Source: Acinetobacter sp. UBA3106 | Lineage (GTDB): Bacteria > Pseudomonadota > Gammaproteobacteria > Pseudomonadales > Moraxellaceae | Length of the DNA stretch: 55,872 bases | Assembly: GCA_002365595.1 (NCBI GenBank) | Contig: DFAM01000017.1 | Location: forward strand, 82,043-137,914 | Reading direction: 5' to 3' | Shown: one piece after another, positions 26,301 through 36,016 of the stretch | How the letters are laid out: each line of letters opens with the position of its first letter | Numbering within the stretch: the stretch's first letter is position 1 | Translations under genes and position numbers: made by a program | The notes under the pieces: generated by a model | Told to the model about the DNA's origin: nothing | Databases searched by the model: none | Seen by the model: only the letters and a program-made list of their open reading frames with translations

Positions 26301-27710
26301 CTAGCATTCGCTGTGTTCAATCAATGCAATGTCTGGTGTCGGTAACTCGCTTTGCACCAAATAAACCCGGTTTCGGCCGCTATTTTTAGCTGCATAAAGT
26401 GCAGTATCTGCGGCAGCAAGGAATTTTTGATAATCTGGCTGACCATCATAAAGCACACAGCCAATGCTTACGGTAAATCTGAATTGCAGACCCTGAGTGG
26501 TGGTGATCATGCCATTTTCCACATATTTACGAATACTTTCTGCAATATGCATGGCACGTTGCGCATCATGATCTACCAGTAACAACAGGAACTCTTCACC
26601 GCCCACCCGGAAAGCATAATCACTGCCTTGGCTATATTTTTGTAAGGTTTCAGCAATAAATTTCAGTGCCAAATCCCCGGCAGCATGTCCAAATTTATCA
26701 TTAATCGATTTAAAGAAATCCGCATCAATCGCAAGCAAAGACAATGACGTGCCATTTTGACGTGAGAAAGTAATTTCACGTGAAATAATGGTATTTAAAT
26801 AACGACGATTTAACAGTTGGGTCAGTGAATCATTGCCTGATTCGATATACTCAGACACTTGGAACAACTGATCGACCAAGATTTGAATTTCACGGTTTAA
26901 ATCACGAATCTGCTGAATCAGTCCCAAGATCTCATCTTTTTGCGTGCACTGAATCACGGCAGTATTGAGCTGATCGACCTGATAAATACGGTCAATGATC
27001 AATTGCACCTGATCGGAACCGCTAAAAGCATAGGATGCTTTATGAATAAACCACAAACCAAATTCAGATTTAGACAAGATAGGATGATGAAAACCGACAT
27101 TACCTGAAAAGACTTTAAACATCAGTTCATTTTCCCAATCAAGTAATGAGCTGCGTTGTTTGTCTTTTTGTACTGCTACATCCTGCATTGCGGAGAACAG
27201 TCGATAACTGTGTTTAATCTCTTGATTGACTGCCGTTTTGGCTTCGTATGACCGGCACATGATTTCAGTTGAAAAGCCCATGATCTGGACCATGTAACTG
27301 CAAACAGTGAACATATCCTGTTGTGGATTTTGAGCCATCAGTTCAAATATTTTGCGCTCAATTTCACATACACCGCGCATGATTAACCAGGATGGAATGC
27401 CCACACGCGCATGCACATGACCCACCATGTGCTGTTTTTGTACCGCTTCGCTATAGCGTTTATTAATGCCAACACTAAAGCTCTCCAGCAGCCAAGCATT
27501 CAGTGTATTGAGCAAGCGTTGCTGAATCAAATCATCCGAGAAAAATTCTGCGGACTCTTTCTCGACCAGCATTTTTTTATAAAATTCTTCAACCAGAATC
27601 AGCGAATGATCTTGTATAAACTGAAAGGCATGCAATAAATCATCTGATGAATAATTCTGACATATATGTTCCCATTGCTCAGCCAGCATGGCCAAACATT
27701 CATTATTCAT
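26301..27710 (-). CDS. globin-coupled diguanylate cyclase (DosC-like)
   Basis: An N-terminal globin-coupled sensor domain (about residues 5-165) holds VGHVHARVGIP, where His100 is the expected proximal haem ligand. It is followed by a helical middle domain (about 175-300) and a C-terminal GGDEF domain with GGEEF at 370-374. Such proteins sense oxygen through haem and make cyclic di-GMP. The inhibitory I-site RxxD is QGSD here, so product inhibition should be lost. ATG 27710 is chosen; an upstream TTG would add 29 hydrophobic residues without a ribosome site. Length is 469 aa. It converges with the cupin gene. Confidence 0.88.
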   Translation of the reverse strand: MNNECLAMLAEQWEHICQNYSSDDLLHAFQFIQDHSLILVEEFYKKMLVEKESAEFFSDDLIQQRLLNTLNAWLLESFSVGINKRYSEAVQKQHMVGHVHARVGIPSWLIMRGVCEIERKIFELMAQNPQQDMFTVCSYMVQIMGFSTEIMCRSYEAKTAVNQEIKHSYRLFSAMQDVAVQKDKQRSSLLDWENELMFKVFSGNVGFHHPILSKSEFGLWFIHKASYAFSGSDQVQLIIDRIYQVDQLNTAVIQCTQKDEILGLIQQIRDLNREIQILVDQLFQVSEYIESGNDSLTQLLNRRYLNTIISREITFSRQNGTSLSLLAIDADFFKSINDKFGHAAGDLALKFIAETLQKYSQGSDYAFRVGGEEFLLLLVDHDAQRAMHIAESIRKYVENGMITTTQGLQFRFTVSIGCVLYDGQPDYQKFLAAADTALYAAKNSGRNRVYLVQSELPTPDIALIEHSEC

Positions 27711-27851
27711 ATAACTGGTTCCAAGACTTTTTAGGGAGAGGGAGATAATTACGTTATTAATATAACAAATAATGACAATAAATACTGTGTGGACCAAAAG
27801 TTGTGTTACATAAATAATGATTAAAAATAAATATTTATTAGATTTTTTACT

Positions 27852-29738
27852 CTAAAAGAAGCGTATATATCCCACTCCGGTTTTCATCCAGTCTTTACTG
27901 TCTTGCTGTTGATATTGCCAGTTAAAACGAATGGCATTTTGAGGATTGAATACATATTGCAGTTGGGTATTGAGCCGCAATTGCCATTGTTGTGAATCTT
28001 CCCAGTATGGTAGCTCTACCTGTATTAGGCTATTGATTTTATCAGACCAAATATTCTGACAGCCTAGCGTAGGCCCGGCTCCAACACGCCAACCTCGATC
28101 TAAAGCTTTTCCTGCCTGAAGATGGCCTTGTAATTGGGCATAACATAAATGTTCCCGAGCCTGATCTGCATGGCTATAGCCAGCCTGGATGTTTAAGTGA
28201 GCCAGTCCATGCTGCTCGTGTTCACTAAACTTTCCATCCTGTTCTAAAGCTTCCTGTTGCCAACCTAAATTAAAACCCCAACTGAGCGGCGTATTAAATG
28301 GTGTAATCGGGTTATAGGAGTTCACCGAAAACAGATCGAAATTTTCCAATTTGAGTCGATCTTCACGATATTGCACTGAGCCCTGCAAAAACAATAATTG
28401 TGTGCCGGTTCGAAAACCGCCCTGTGGATCAACCAGATCATGATAAGCCTGACGATGTCCCAGCTCGACAAATGTCTTGCCCTGCACTTCTCCCGCTTGA
28501 ATAGATACATGACGGGCATTGTGGCTTTGAGTCGGATCCGTTTTTGGCCGCTCGGGCGGCTGACGCTGTTTATCAATATTAAGCTGGCTTCTTAAGCCCA
28601 ACAGCTGACGAAAGCGAGGCTGAGCAAAAGAGCGATCAATTTTATGTCTGAGAAAATCCAGATATAAATGATCATAGGCCATTTCCAGAATTTTAGCCTG
28701 ATCATCTGCCGGATAGGCATCTAGCATAGATGGCATAACAGCAATATCGGCATAAGCAAACTGATGGGCAGTTTTAGCCAACGTTTTGCCATGCTGTCTG
28801 ACCTGGGCCAGCAATTGGGTTTCCAAGGCAGGACGATAAATTTTATGCTTGACCAATCCCTGCTGTTCTACAACTTTCAGGGTTTCTATCGGAATTGCAG
28901 CGCTATGAAACTGTTTTTGCAAATCAAGTTCGGGACGGACCAGGTCAAACAGCCCGAGTAAACGGTAAGCACAGTTATCATTAATAAAATAATAAGGAAA
29001 ACTGACTTTCTGCATTTCCCAAAGATGCTGAACCAGAAACTGAGTCTCGTCCGGAGTCAAATTTAGCTCATACTCCCACAAATCGCGACTTTCCAGATCG
29101 CCATATTCCTTGACCTTGCGGTAATAAGGCATCAGTGAATATTCACCGGGATATTGTCCGGTCAAACCTTTCCAGGCAAATGACCAGTTATCATTACTAT
29201 TCACCGTAGCGGCATAGTTGACGGCATAGGAAATCAGGTTCAACTGCTGCTGGTCTTTGGGATCTAGACGTAATAAGGTATGACCAAACATGGAACTGGG
29301 ATTGCCCATATAATCCGTCGCATAAACCAAGGTCGCTTTATAGGGTTTGACTTCACTGATCCACTGCTCAAATTCGGGACAGCTTACTGCGGGCAATTGC
29401 TGTTCAGACAATTCCAGTTGCTGCATCAGCCAGCGACTACGAGCCGGGAACCGGCACCGCACAGACTGGTTCGGTTCGGATGCTAAAAATAATGCCTTTA
29501 TGTTCTGCTGCAATTCTTTTTTAAGATTGCTACGCCCCTGCTCGGTGAGAAAAAATCCTGAATACGCAACCTCGCTTTGGCCTTGTGCATTCGCATACAT
29601 CAAACGTTGCCAGGTACGTGATTGATCTAGCTGTTTGGCTTCCGCCCGAGTTAAATAAGGAGCGATGTCTGGTGTTATTTCGGCTGCATCACTCAAAGGT
29701 GCAATAGCTAGTCCAAGCAGTAAAAAAGCATATTTCAT
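27852..29738 (-). CDS. DUF4105 (Lnb N-terminal domain) envelope protein
   Basis: An exported 628-residue protein with a signal peptide ending LSDA. The DUF4105 domain contains YMGNPSSMFGHTLLRLD and YFINDNCAYRLLGLFD, a Cys/His-containing papain-like pattern of unknown activity. A long C-terminal region with alternating beta strands ends in YIRFF; the terminal aromatic suggests an outer-membrane barrel. The partner gene for a small DUF3015 protein lies just upstream on the same strand, a pairing I recall from related gamma-proteobacteria. The function of both is unknown. Confidence 0.78.
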   Translation of the reverse strand: MKYAFLLLGLAIAPLSDAAEITPDIAPYLTRAEAKQLDQSRTWQRLMYANAQGQSEVAYSGFFLTEQGRSNLKKELQQNIKALFLASEPNQSVRCRFPARSRWLMQQLELSEQQLPAVSCPEFEQWISEVKPYKATLVYATDYMGNPSSMFGHTLLRLDPKDQQQLNLISYAVNYAATVNSNDNWSFAWKGLTGQYPGEYSLMPYYRKVKEYGDLESRDLWEYELNLTPDETQFLVQHLWEMQKVSFPYYFINDNCAYRLLGLFDLVRPELDLQKQFHSAAIPIETLKVVEQQGLVKHKIYRPALETQLLAQVRQHGKTLAKTAHQFAYADIAVMPSMLDAYPADDQAKILEMAYDHLYLDFLRHKIDRSFAQPRFRQLLGLRSQLNIDKQRQPPERPKTDPTQSHNARHVSIQAGEVQGKTFVELGHRQAYHDLVDPQGGFRTGTQLLFLQGSVQYREDRLKLENFDLFSVNSYNPITPFNTPLSWGFNLGWQQEALEQDGKFSEHEQHGLAHLNIQAGYSHADQAREHLCYAQLQGHLQAGKALDRGWRVGAGPTLGCQNIWSDKINSLIQVELPYWEDSQQWQLRLNTQLQYVFNPQNAIRFNWQYQQQDSKDWMKTGVGYIRFF

Positions 29739-29775
29739 TGAGTCGTCTTATTCTCTTTAATTCTTGTATTCATAA

Positions 29776-29804
29776 GAAAACCCTGCCGGGAAGACAGGGT
29801 TTTC
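29776..29804 (-). terminator. hairpin between the DUF3015 and DUF4105 genes
   Basis: GAAAACCCTG/CAGGGTTTTC surrounds a short loop. The minus-strand T run is only four bases, so read-through into the DUF4105 gene is likely. Confidence 0.6.
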
Positions 29805-29814
29805 AGTCAATGGA

Positions 29815-30285
29815 TCAGATATAGACTTTTAATACATCATCTTTTTCCATAACGGCCTGCAAAGACGCTAAGACTTGAAGAGTATTCTGGTTTTGATCGG
29901 AATAGATTTCAGAAAAATTTTGCTTGGATAGCGCAAAAAAGCGTGCTTTATCTTCAGCTTTGATATTTAGCAATTCAGCCAGTACATTCAGGCTTTCACC
30001 CTCACCTACCGACATATCACGCGCGAGGGTCTCGGCATTTTCATTGGTAAAAGCCACCACCTGAGCGGTTACTCTTCCACCTTGGCTACATCCTAAAGTA
30101 CCAAAAGTAATTCCGAGCCATTGGTTAGTAAAAAGAACGTTTGTAGTACCTGCCAGAAGTTTAGGAACGATACCGGATTGGCCTGCCCATACCTGGCTAC
30201 CAATACCACAACCTACATCATTGTCGGCCATTGCCATACCTGAACCTGTGACCAGTACTGCAGCCAGCATTATTTTCTTCAACAT
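29815..30285 (-). CDS. DUF3015 family periplasmic protein
   Basis: A 156-residue exported protein: MLKKIMLAAVLVTGSGMAMA is the signal peptide, followed by DNDVGCGIGSQVWAGQSG, the hallmark of DUF3015. GGAGAATAAGC fixes ATG 30285 rather than the upstream ATG at 30312. The mature part has two cysteines (GCGIG and LGCSQGG) that could form a disulfide. The function is unknown. It lies directly upstream of the DUF4105 gene and may work with it at the envelope. Confidence 0.8.
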   Translation of the reverse strand: MLKKIMLAAVLVTGSGMAMADNDVGCGIGSQVWAGQSGIVPKLLAGTTNVLFTNQWLGITFGTLGCSQGGRVTAQVVAFTNENAETLARDMSVGEGESLNVLAELLNIKAEDKARFFALSKQNFSEIYSDQNQNTLQVLASLQAVMEKDDVLKVYI

Positions 30286-30451
30286 GCTTATTCTCCAATT
30301 ATTCTCATGCAATCTTTGTTATTACGATTATTACTATTACGTTATTACTTTAGTCATGTAATCTAAATTACATTCTTGCAGAGTAGCGGTAAGTCAAGTG
30401 CCGTTCAATGGAAAAAATGTATGTTTTAGCTAAAGATAAATCACTACTATT

Positions 30452-31255
30452 TTAATGATTTTTCAGAATCCAGCGCCCATCAAAATTACGTTTGCCTAAT
30501 ATTTTCAGAACCAGCACCAGACTGAGCAATAATAGCAAATACCAGGAACCCATCTTGCCCCAGCCCACCATATGCCAGGCATCTACCTGACTGGGATATA
30601 ACCAGATTTTGTTAAAGGTACTGATGTTTTCTGCAATCCAGATAATAAACGCTAAAATAACCAGTACAGGTAACATCGGCAATTGAATCTGATGTTGCTG
30701 CAACTGAAAGCGGATTTTGGTTTTCCAGAAAATCACCCCACTCCAGGCGAAGAGCAACAAACGAATATCGGGAACAAAAAATTTGCTCATGAAATTAATA
30801 TAGGAAAGTACTGCCAAAGCCAGCATGTTGCTAAAACCCGGCAATTTATCAAATGACACCTGATACAGTCTGAGTGAACGCGCAAAAAAACTGCCCACTG
30901 CCGAATACATAAATCCGGCAAATAAGGGCACCGTCATTATTTTAAAAACTGCCGGCTGTGGATATTGCCAGGACGCAATCTCTGGATGAGTCAGAAAAAT
31001 TTCCATACCCATCGCCATGATATGAAACAAGGCAATCACCTTGGCTTCGGCCCAGGATTCCAGTTTTAAATACAGCAAACAGGCCTGAATGATTAAGGCA
31101 TAAAACAACAGATAGTCATAACGAAAAAAGCCGTAAAATTCCTGGCTATTCATCGATGCGCTAAGTGCGAAAGCAATCAGCAGTAAAATCCCAAATAAGG
31201 CAGCCGAAGCTGCCTTAAATGAGAATTCAAAACATGATTTAAAAAAACTGATCAA
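30452..31255 (-). CDS. DUF817 integral membrane protein
   Basis: A 267-residue protein with about eight membrane helices and the DUF817 (YoaT-like) pattern, including LESWAEAKVIALFHIMAMGMEIF and the central FWKTKIRF and IAENISTFNKIW segments. The function is unknown. It starts 36 bases after the hemE stop on the same strand, so it may be cotranscribed with hemE, though nothing links it to haem. Confidence 0.78.
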   Translation of the reverse strand: MISFFKSCFEFSFKAASAALFGILLLIAFALSASMNSQEFYGFFRYDYLLFYALIIQACLLYLKLESWAEAKVIALFHIMAMGMEIFLTHPEIASWQYPQPAVFKIMTVPLFAGFMYSAVGSFFARSLRLYQVSFDKLPGFSNMLALAVLSYINFMSKFFVPDIRLLLFAWSGVIFWKTKIRFQLQQHQIQLPMLPVLVILAFIIWIAENISTFNKIWLYPSQVDAWHMVGWGKMGSWYLLLLLSLVLVLKILGKRNFDGRWILKNH

Positions 31256-31291
31256 GGTTGAATCCTAAAAAATGAGTTGACTCACAATGCA

Positions 31292-32362
31292 TTAAAGATA
31301 CTTGGCGCTGTATTCATGCACGGTATCAATAAATACTTTAGGATTCGCAGGATCGACCCATTGGGTAATCCCATGGCCCAGATTAGCCACATAACCGGTT
31401 TTTTCACCACCGGCATAAGCATCATCCAACATGGCTTTGGTGGCTTTTTCAATGGATGCTGGCGTGCCATATAAAGTTGCAGGATCAAGATTGCCTTGTA
31501 AGGCAGCGCGACCGTTGATGGTTTGACGGGCTACATTCAAAGGTGTAGTCCAGTCCAGTCCAAAGGCATCGGCACCGGTTGCCAGCATAGGCTCAAGCCA
31601 CTGACCGCCGCCTTTGGTAAATAAAATGACCGGAACTTTACGTCCGTCTTTTTCACGTTTTAAACCGGCAACGATTTTTTGCATGTAATTCAGGGAAAAT
31701 TCGATATATTCACGATGCGCTAATGCACCACCCCAGCTGTCAAAAATCTGTACCGCTTGTGCACCGGCATCAATTTGCGCATTCAGATAGTCAATCACCG
31801 CAATCGCCAGTCGATCCAGCAAAGCATGCAATACTTCAGGCTGTGCATACATCATCTGTTTGGTATAACGAAAATCCTTACTGGAACCGCCTTCCACCAT
31901 ATAAGTGGCCAGTGTCCACGGGCTGCCGGAAAAACCAATCAACGGCACTTGTCCGCCTAAAGCCGAACGAATGGTGCTTACCGCATTCATCACATAATCA
32001 AGATCAGATTTGGCATTGAAATTAGGCAAGTTCGCTACATCTTGTTCATTGCGGATGGTTTTATGGAATTTTGGACCTTCCCCGGCTTCAAAATATAAAC
32101 CTAGCCCCAAAGCATCGGGCACGGTTAAAATATCTGAAAATAGAATGGCAGCGTCCAAGTCATAACGACGCAAAGGTTGTAAGGTCACTTCGCAGGCAAA
32201 ATCATTATTTTTGCACAGGGAAAGGAAATCGCCAGCTTTGGCACGTGTTTCGCGATATTCAGGCAAATAACGTCCGGCTTGACGCATCATCCAAACTGGT
32301 GTGGTATCTACTGGCTCACGTAATAAGGCGCGTAGAAAACGATCGTTTTTTAGAGTCGTCAT
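31292..32362 (-). CDS. hemE: uroporphyrinogen decarboxylase
   Basis: It decarboxylates uroporphyrinogen III to coproporphyrinogen III in haem synthesis. The signature PVWMMRQAGRYLPEYR lies at the N-terminus, with FSDILTVPDALG, GFSGSPWTLATYM and NLGHGI further on. ATG 32362 follows GGGAAAG at good distance; ATG 32374 lies inside that ribosome site. Length is 357 residues. Confidence 0.96.
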   Translation of the reverse strand: MTTLKNDRFLRALLREPVDTTPVWMMRQAGRYLPEYRETRAKAGDFLSLCKNNDFACEVTLQPLRRYDLDAAILFSDILTVPDALGLGLYFEAGEGPKFHKTIRNEQDVANLPNFNAKSDLDYVMNAVSTIRSALGGQVPLIGFSGSPWTLATYMVEGGSSKDFRYTKQMMYAQPEVLHALLDRLAIAVIDYLNAQIDAGAQAVQIFDSWGGALAHREYIEFSLNYMQKIVAGLKREKDGRKVPVILFTKGGGQWLEPMLATGADAFGLDWTTPLNVARQTINGRAALQGNLDPATLYGTPASIEKATKAMLDDAYAGGEKTGYVANLGHGITQWVDPANPKVFIDTVHEYSAKYL

Positions 32363-32458
32363 GCACTTTCCCATCTCATTTTTAATCTTCGAAACATCAT
32401 AACAAAAAGGTCGAAAATTTAATAACTTCTATTGCAGCTAAAAATCGATCACGTTAAA

Positions 32459-32476
32459 TGTAAAATATTTTTTACA
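32459..32476. promoter_or_regulatory. palindrome between hemE and the L,D-transpeptidase gene
   Basis: TGTAAAA-TATT-TTTTACA is a perfect 7-base inverted repeat in a divergent promoter region, about 90 bases from each start codon. It has the form of a dimeric repressor site. Confidence 0.3.
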
Positions 32477-32565
32477 CAAAACAAATACTGCATCTCCTCA
32501 TTTTTTCTGCAATACTTGTGTAGTTTTGTCACATAGTTAATGAATAATTCTTAAGGTTGAATTAC

Positions 32566-33804
32566 ATGTACGTTCGCACATTACTCGCCATGAGTTTAAG
32601 TTGCATTTTTGCAGGTACAGCATTTGCCGCATCTACTGCTGAACAACCATTAAATCCTAAAAAGATTGCCAATGTTGCCGTTCAAGATCCGATTGATCCA
32701 TTGGCAACCGATGCCGCATCTGGTGCTGCAAGCACTGCGAATACGCAGATTACACCACAAGAACAACGTGACCTGAACAAGGCTTCAGAAACCCTGCAGA
32801 ATCTCCAAAATACTGAAGATGATAGCGCTGCGATTGGTGCTGCACCAACGACAAAGACGCTTAGCCCATCAACAAGTTCGAATCCGGCCGCAGTTAAAGC
32901 ATCTTGGACCCTGGATGGTCTAAATAATGCGGCATGGTATGACAATATTGGTAAAGGCCAATTCCCGGTTTATGCACGTGCTCATGTGATGTTAAATAAT
33001 GCTCATGCATCACCAGGGGCGATTGATGGCGCAAGCGGTAAAAATACCCTGAAAGCTATTGCCTCATTCCAGCAAATCAGTGGTCTTAAACCTACAGGTA
33101 TTTTAACCCAGGAAACTTGGGATGCTTTGGTTGCACGTCAGGGCGCTAAACCTGCATTTGTTGAATACACCATCACAGATGCAGACCTGAAAGGGCCTTA
33201 CGCAGAAACCATTCCGCACGATTATGCCCTGCAAGCCAAAATGAAAGGCCTGTATTACACTCGTGTCACAGAAATGTTGGGTGAAAAATTCCATATGGAT
33301 GAAGACTTTTTGAAAAAGTTAAATCCTAAGGCAACCTTCAAAAAAGCCGGCGAGAAAATTATTGTTGCCAATATCCGCAATGAAGTTCCAGAAGATATTC
33401 ATTTAATTGTGGCGCATAAAGGTGCGAAACAGTTATATCTATTCAACAGTCGTAACCAGATGATTGGCTCATTCCCTGCGACCATTGGTAGTTCGGATAC
33501 ACCTTCTCCAACAGGAACTTATAAAGTCACTGGCGTAGCACCAAATCCTTGGTATAGCTATTCACCAAGCAACTTTGTTCAAGGTAAAAATACTAAACCA
33601 CTTTCACTACCACCAGGTCCTAACGGTCCTGTAGGTAATATCTGGATTGGTTTAAGCAAAAAATCCTTTGGTATTCACGGTACGCCAAACCCATCTGCTA
33701 TTTCCAAAACAGCATCGCATGGTTGTATCCGTTTAACCAACTGGGATGCCAATGATTTGGGTAAGAAAGTGAAATCAGGGGTGACTGTTAAATTTTTAGA
33801 ATAA
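32566..33804 (+). CDS. L,D-transpeptidase with peptidoglycan-binding domain
   Basis: A periplasmic enzyme with a signal peptide (cleavage after GTAFA), a low-complexity Ala/Thr/Asn linker to about residue 115, a peptidoglycan-binding-1 domain (~120-180) and a YkuD catalytic domain (~275-410). The active-site block is SHGCIRLTN with the catalytic Cys, preceded by SFGIHGTPN. It should form 3-3 cross-links or attach amino acids to peptidoglycan. It resembles the class of A. baumannii LdtJ, but orthology is not proven here. ATG 32566 is preferred to TTG 32557 by the AAGG spacing. Confidence 0.88.
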   Translation: MYVRTLLAMSLSCIFAGTAFAASTAEQPLNPKKIANVAVQDPIDPLATDAASGAASTANTQITPQEQRDLNKASETLQNLQNTEDDSAAIGAAPTTKTLSPSTSSNPAAVKASWTLDGLNNAAWYDNIGKGQFPVYARAHVMLNNAHASPGAIDGASGKNTLKAIASFQQISGLKPTGILTQETWDALVARQGAKPAFVEYTITDADLKGPYAETIPHDYALQAKMKGLYYTRVTEMLGEKFHMDEDFLKKLNPKATFKKAGEKIIVANIRNEVPEDIHLIVAHKGAKQLYLFNSRNQMIGSFPATIGSSDTPSPTGTYKVTGVAPNPWYSYSPSNFVQGKNTKPLSLPPGPNGPVGNIWIGLSKKSFGIHGTPNPSAISKTASHGCIRLTNWDANDLGKKVKSGVTVKFLE

Positions 33805-33823
33805 TCATAGTACGCTGCATCAA

Positions 33824-33855
33824 GAAAAGCCTGCATTTATTGCAGGCTTTTTTTC
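33824..33855 (+). terminator. L,D-transpeptidase gene terminator
   Basis: The stem AAAGCCTGCA/TGCAGGCTTT is followed by T5. Confidence 0.88.
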
Positions 33856-33996
33856 TTGTACTCTCTTTCAACAAGAACATATTTCATGCAATGATCGTTT
33901 CATAAATAGAATGATTTGTTGCCGTTTTAAGATTTCTATGACATTTTTAAACCATTAAAATAAGCTCAAGTTAAAAATAATGATAGGAGCATTAAC

Positions 33997-34695
33997 ATGA
34001 ATGCTTTTTTACATCCAAGTGACAACCGTGGTCATGTCAAAATGGGCTGGCTTGAATCTAAACACAGCTTCTCCTTTGGTAGCTGGTATAACCCAAAACT
34101 CATGGGCGTGAGCGCCCTACGTGTGATTAATGATGACCTGATCGCGGCACATAACGGTTTTGGCACCCATCCACATGACAACATGGAAATTTTAACCTGT
34201 GTACTGGATGGCACCATCTCGCATCGCGACAGTATGGGCAATGAAGGACATATTTCTGCGGGTGAATGGCAACTGATGAGTGCCGGAACAGGTGTGCAAC
34301 ACAGTGAAATGAACCAGGGTGATGTTCCGGTTCATCTGCTGCAAATCTGGATTATTCCTGATGAACACAATGCAGAGCCAACCTATCAACAGGTTAAATG
34401 CGACCCACGTGAACAGCCGAACCAATGGCATTTGATTGTTGGACCAAATGAAAATGCGTTAATGCATATTCGCCAGCAAGCCGAAGTTAAAACTGCGCTG
34501 ATTGAGCAAGGTCAAAGTTTGCCTGTGGAAGCGACTCAACATATCAATTATGTGCATGTGATTTCAGGTAGCGTACAAATTGCCGAGCATACAGTTGAAG
34601 CTGGTGGTGCAATTGCATTTCTGGAAGCCAGTCAAATTAAAGCTTTGCAAGATGCACAAGTGATCTGGTTTGATTTGCCCGAAGTACAAGATTAA
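33997..34695 (+). CDS. pirin family protein (YhhW-like)
   Basis: A bicupin of 232 residues. The N-terminal cupin has GTHPHDNMEIL and GVQHSEMN, giving the three His and one Glu that bind iron in pirins such as E. coli YhhW, a quercetin 2,3-dioxygenase in vitro. The start is supported by ATAGGAGC upstream. The physiological role is unknown, and no flavonoid genes are nearby. Confidence 0.88.
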   Translation: MNAFLHPSDNRGHVKMGWLESKHSFSFGSWYNPKLMGVSALRVINDDLIAAHNGFGTHPHDNMEILTCVLDGTISHRDSMGNEGHISAGEWQLMSAGTGVQHSEMNQGDVPVHLLQIWIIPDEHNAEPTYQQVKCDPREQPNQWHLIVGPNENALMHIRQQAEVKTALIEQGQSLPVEATQHINYVHVISGSVQIAEHTVEAGGAIAFLEASQIKALQDAQVIWFDLPEVQD

Positions 34696-34718
34696 AGCTA
34701 TTTTTATCAATCCCGATC

Positions 34719-34748
34719 CGAGATGATTATTGTCAAATAGTCATCTCG
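34719..34748 (+). terminator. hairpin after the pirin gene
   Basis: CGAGATGA and TCATCTCG form a perfect 8-base stem with a 14-base loop and no real T run. The rest of the 336-base gap 34696-35031 is AT-rich, with nothing else recognised. Confidence 0.35.
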
Positions 34749-35031
34749 ACTATTTAAGTAAAATAATAAGATAAATACCTTATTCAATTTTAATTTCTGT
34801 TTTAGCCCACCTCAGATTGATTGATATAAAATATAAGTCTAACCAATCAGCAGCACTTTTTTACCCAAATCACCTACTTTTAAGCGATAATCAAGCTTAT
34901 CTTTTGTATGCAATCACCCCATAAAAAGTCACTTTAATCAGTTAAGACGGGTCTGGCCGCGTTATTTCAAAAGCTTTAATAAAGTCCCGAACTTTGAAAT
35001 TGGTTTTTAATAATCAGAAGAGAAAATCCAT

Positions 35032-36012
35032 ATGAACCAGATTTTGAATATTGATACCGCTCAACAACAAGCTTTGCTTTTTTTATTAGATTTTTTAAAA
35101 CAACGCGACTATCAATTTGCGGCCATAACGCCTCTTTCCCATCAACGTATTCTGGGCCGAAAAAAGAAAGAAAAAAATACTGTAATTACCCTTCGGGACA
35201 TCTTCGGCTGGAATCTGTCATTTGCCGAAACCGATCTCGATCCAACGCTTTTTGCAATTCTGAAAGACAATCAGCTCATCCATTTACAGAATAATCAATG
35301 GCTAAGTGATGTACGTGTCGCTTCGCTCGATCAGCAATTATTTATTCATTCAAGTTTCCCTACCCTACAACAAGATGCGGTATTTTTTGGGCCAGATACC
35401 TATCGCTTTGTTTATCATCTCAAGCAATATTTAGCAGCTCGACCGCATTCATTTAAACGGGCTGTGGAATTGTGCTGCGGAACTTCAGCGGCTGCAATTC
35501 ATCTCGCCAAATCCTGCCCTGACCTACATGAAGTCATGGTAGCCGATCTTAATCCCAAGGCACTATTTTATAGTCAAATCAATGCCAGCTTTGCGGGTTC
35601 AAATAATATCCATCCGGTTTACAGTAATTTATTTACCCAGCTGGAAGGACAGTTTGATCTTATTTTTGCCAATCCGCCTTATTTAATTGATGCAGATCAG
35701 CGGCAATATCGTCATGGCGGTAATCAACTGGATGGCAATGAATTATCTTTTAAAATAATTAAAGAAGGTATTGAGCGACTAAATCCTCAAGGATGTTTGT
35801 TTTTATATACCGGCGTCGCTATTCGTCCAGACGGTAATCCTTTTTTACAACAGCTTGAAAAGTTGATGCTGTCTAAATCACACATTAACTGGTGTTATGA
35901 AGAAATTGACCCCGATGTTTTTGGGGAGGAATTAGATCAGCCTGCTTATCAGCATATAGAGCGGATTGCCTTGGTTTTGGTGAAGGTAGAAAATACATTT
36001 GAGCTTAAATAG
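35032..36012 (+). CDS. SAM-dependent methyltransferase (MTS/HemK-like)
   Basis: The 326-residue protein has an N-terminal helical domain and a class I methyltransferase domain (about 135-320). Motif I is VELCCGTSAAAIHLAK, the acidic motif II is VADLNP, and the catalytic NPPYL motif is typical of enzymes methylating planar nitrogens (glutamine of release factors or ribosomal proteins, or exocyclic amines of RNA or DNA). The substrate is undetermined. AGAAGAGA precedes the ATG. It converges within 4 bases on the small membrane gene. Confidence 0.78.
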   Translation: MNQILNIDTAQQQALLFLLDFLKQRDYQFAAITPLSHQRILGRKKKEKNTVITLRDIFGWNLSFAETDLDPTLFAILKDNQLIHLQNNQWLSDVRVASLDQQLFIHSSFPTLQQDAVFFGPDTYRFVYHLKQYLAARPHSFKRAVELCCGTSAAAIHLAKSCPDLHEVMVADLNPKALFYSQINASFAGSNNIHPVYSNLFTQLEGQFDLIFANPPYLIDADQRQYRHGGNQLDGNELSFKIIKEGIERLNPQGCLFLYTGVAIRPDGNPFLQQLEKLMLSKSHINWCYEEIDPDVFGEELDQPAYQHIERIALVLVKVENTFELK

Positions 36013-36016
36013 GAAA

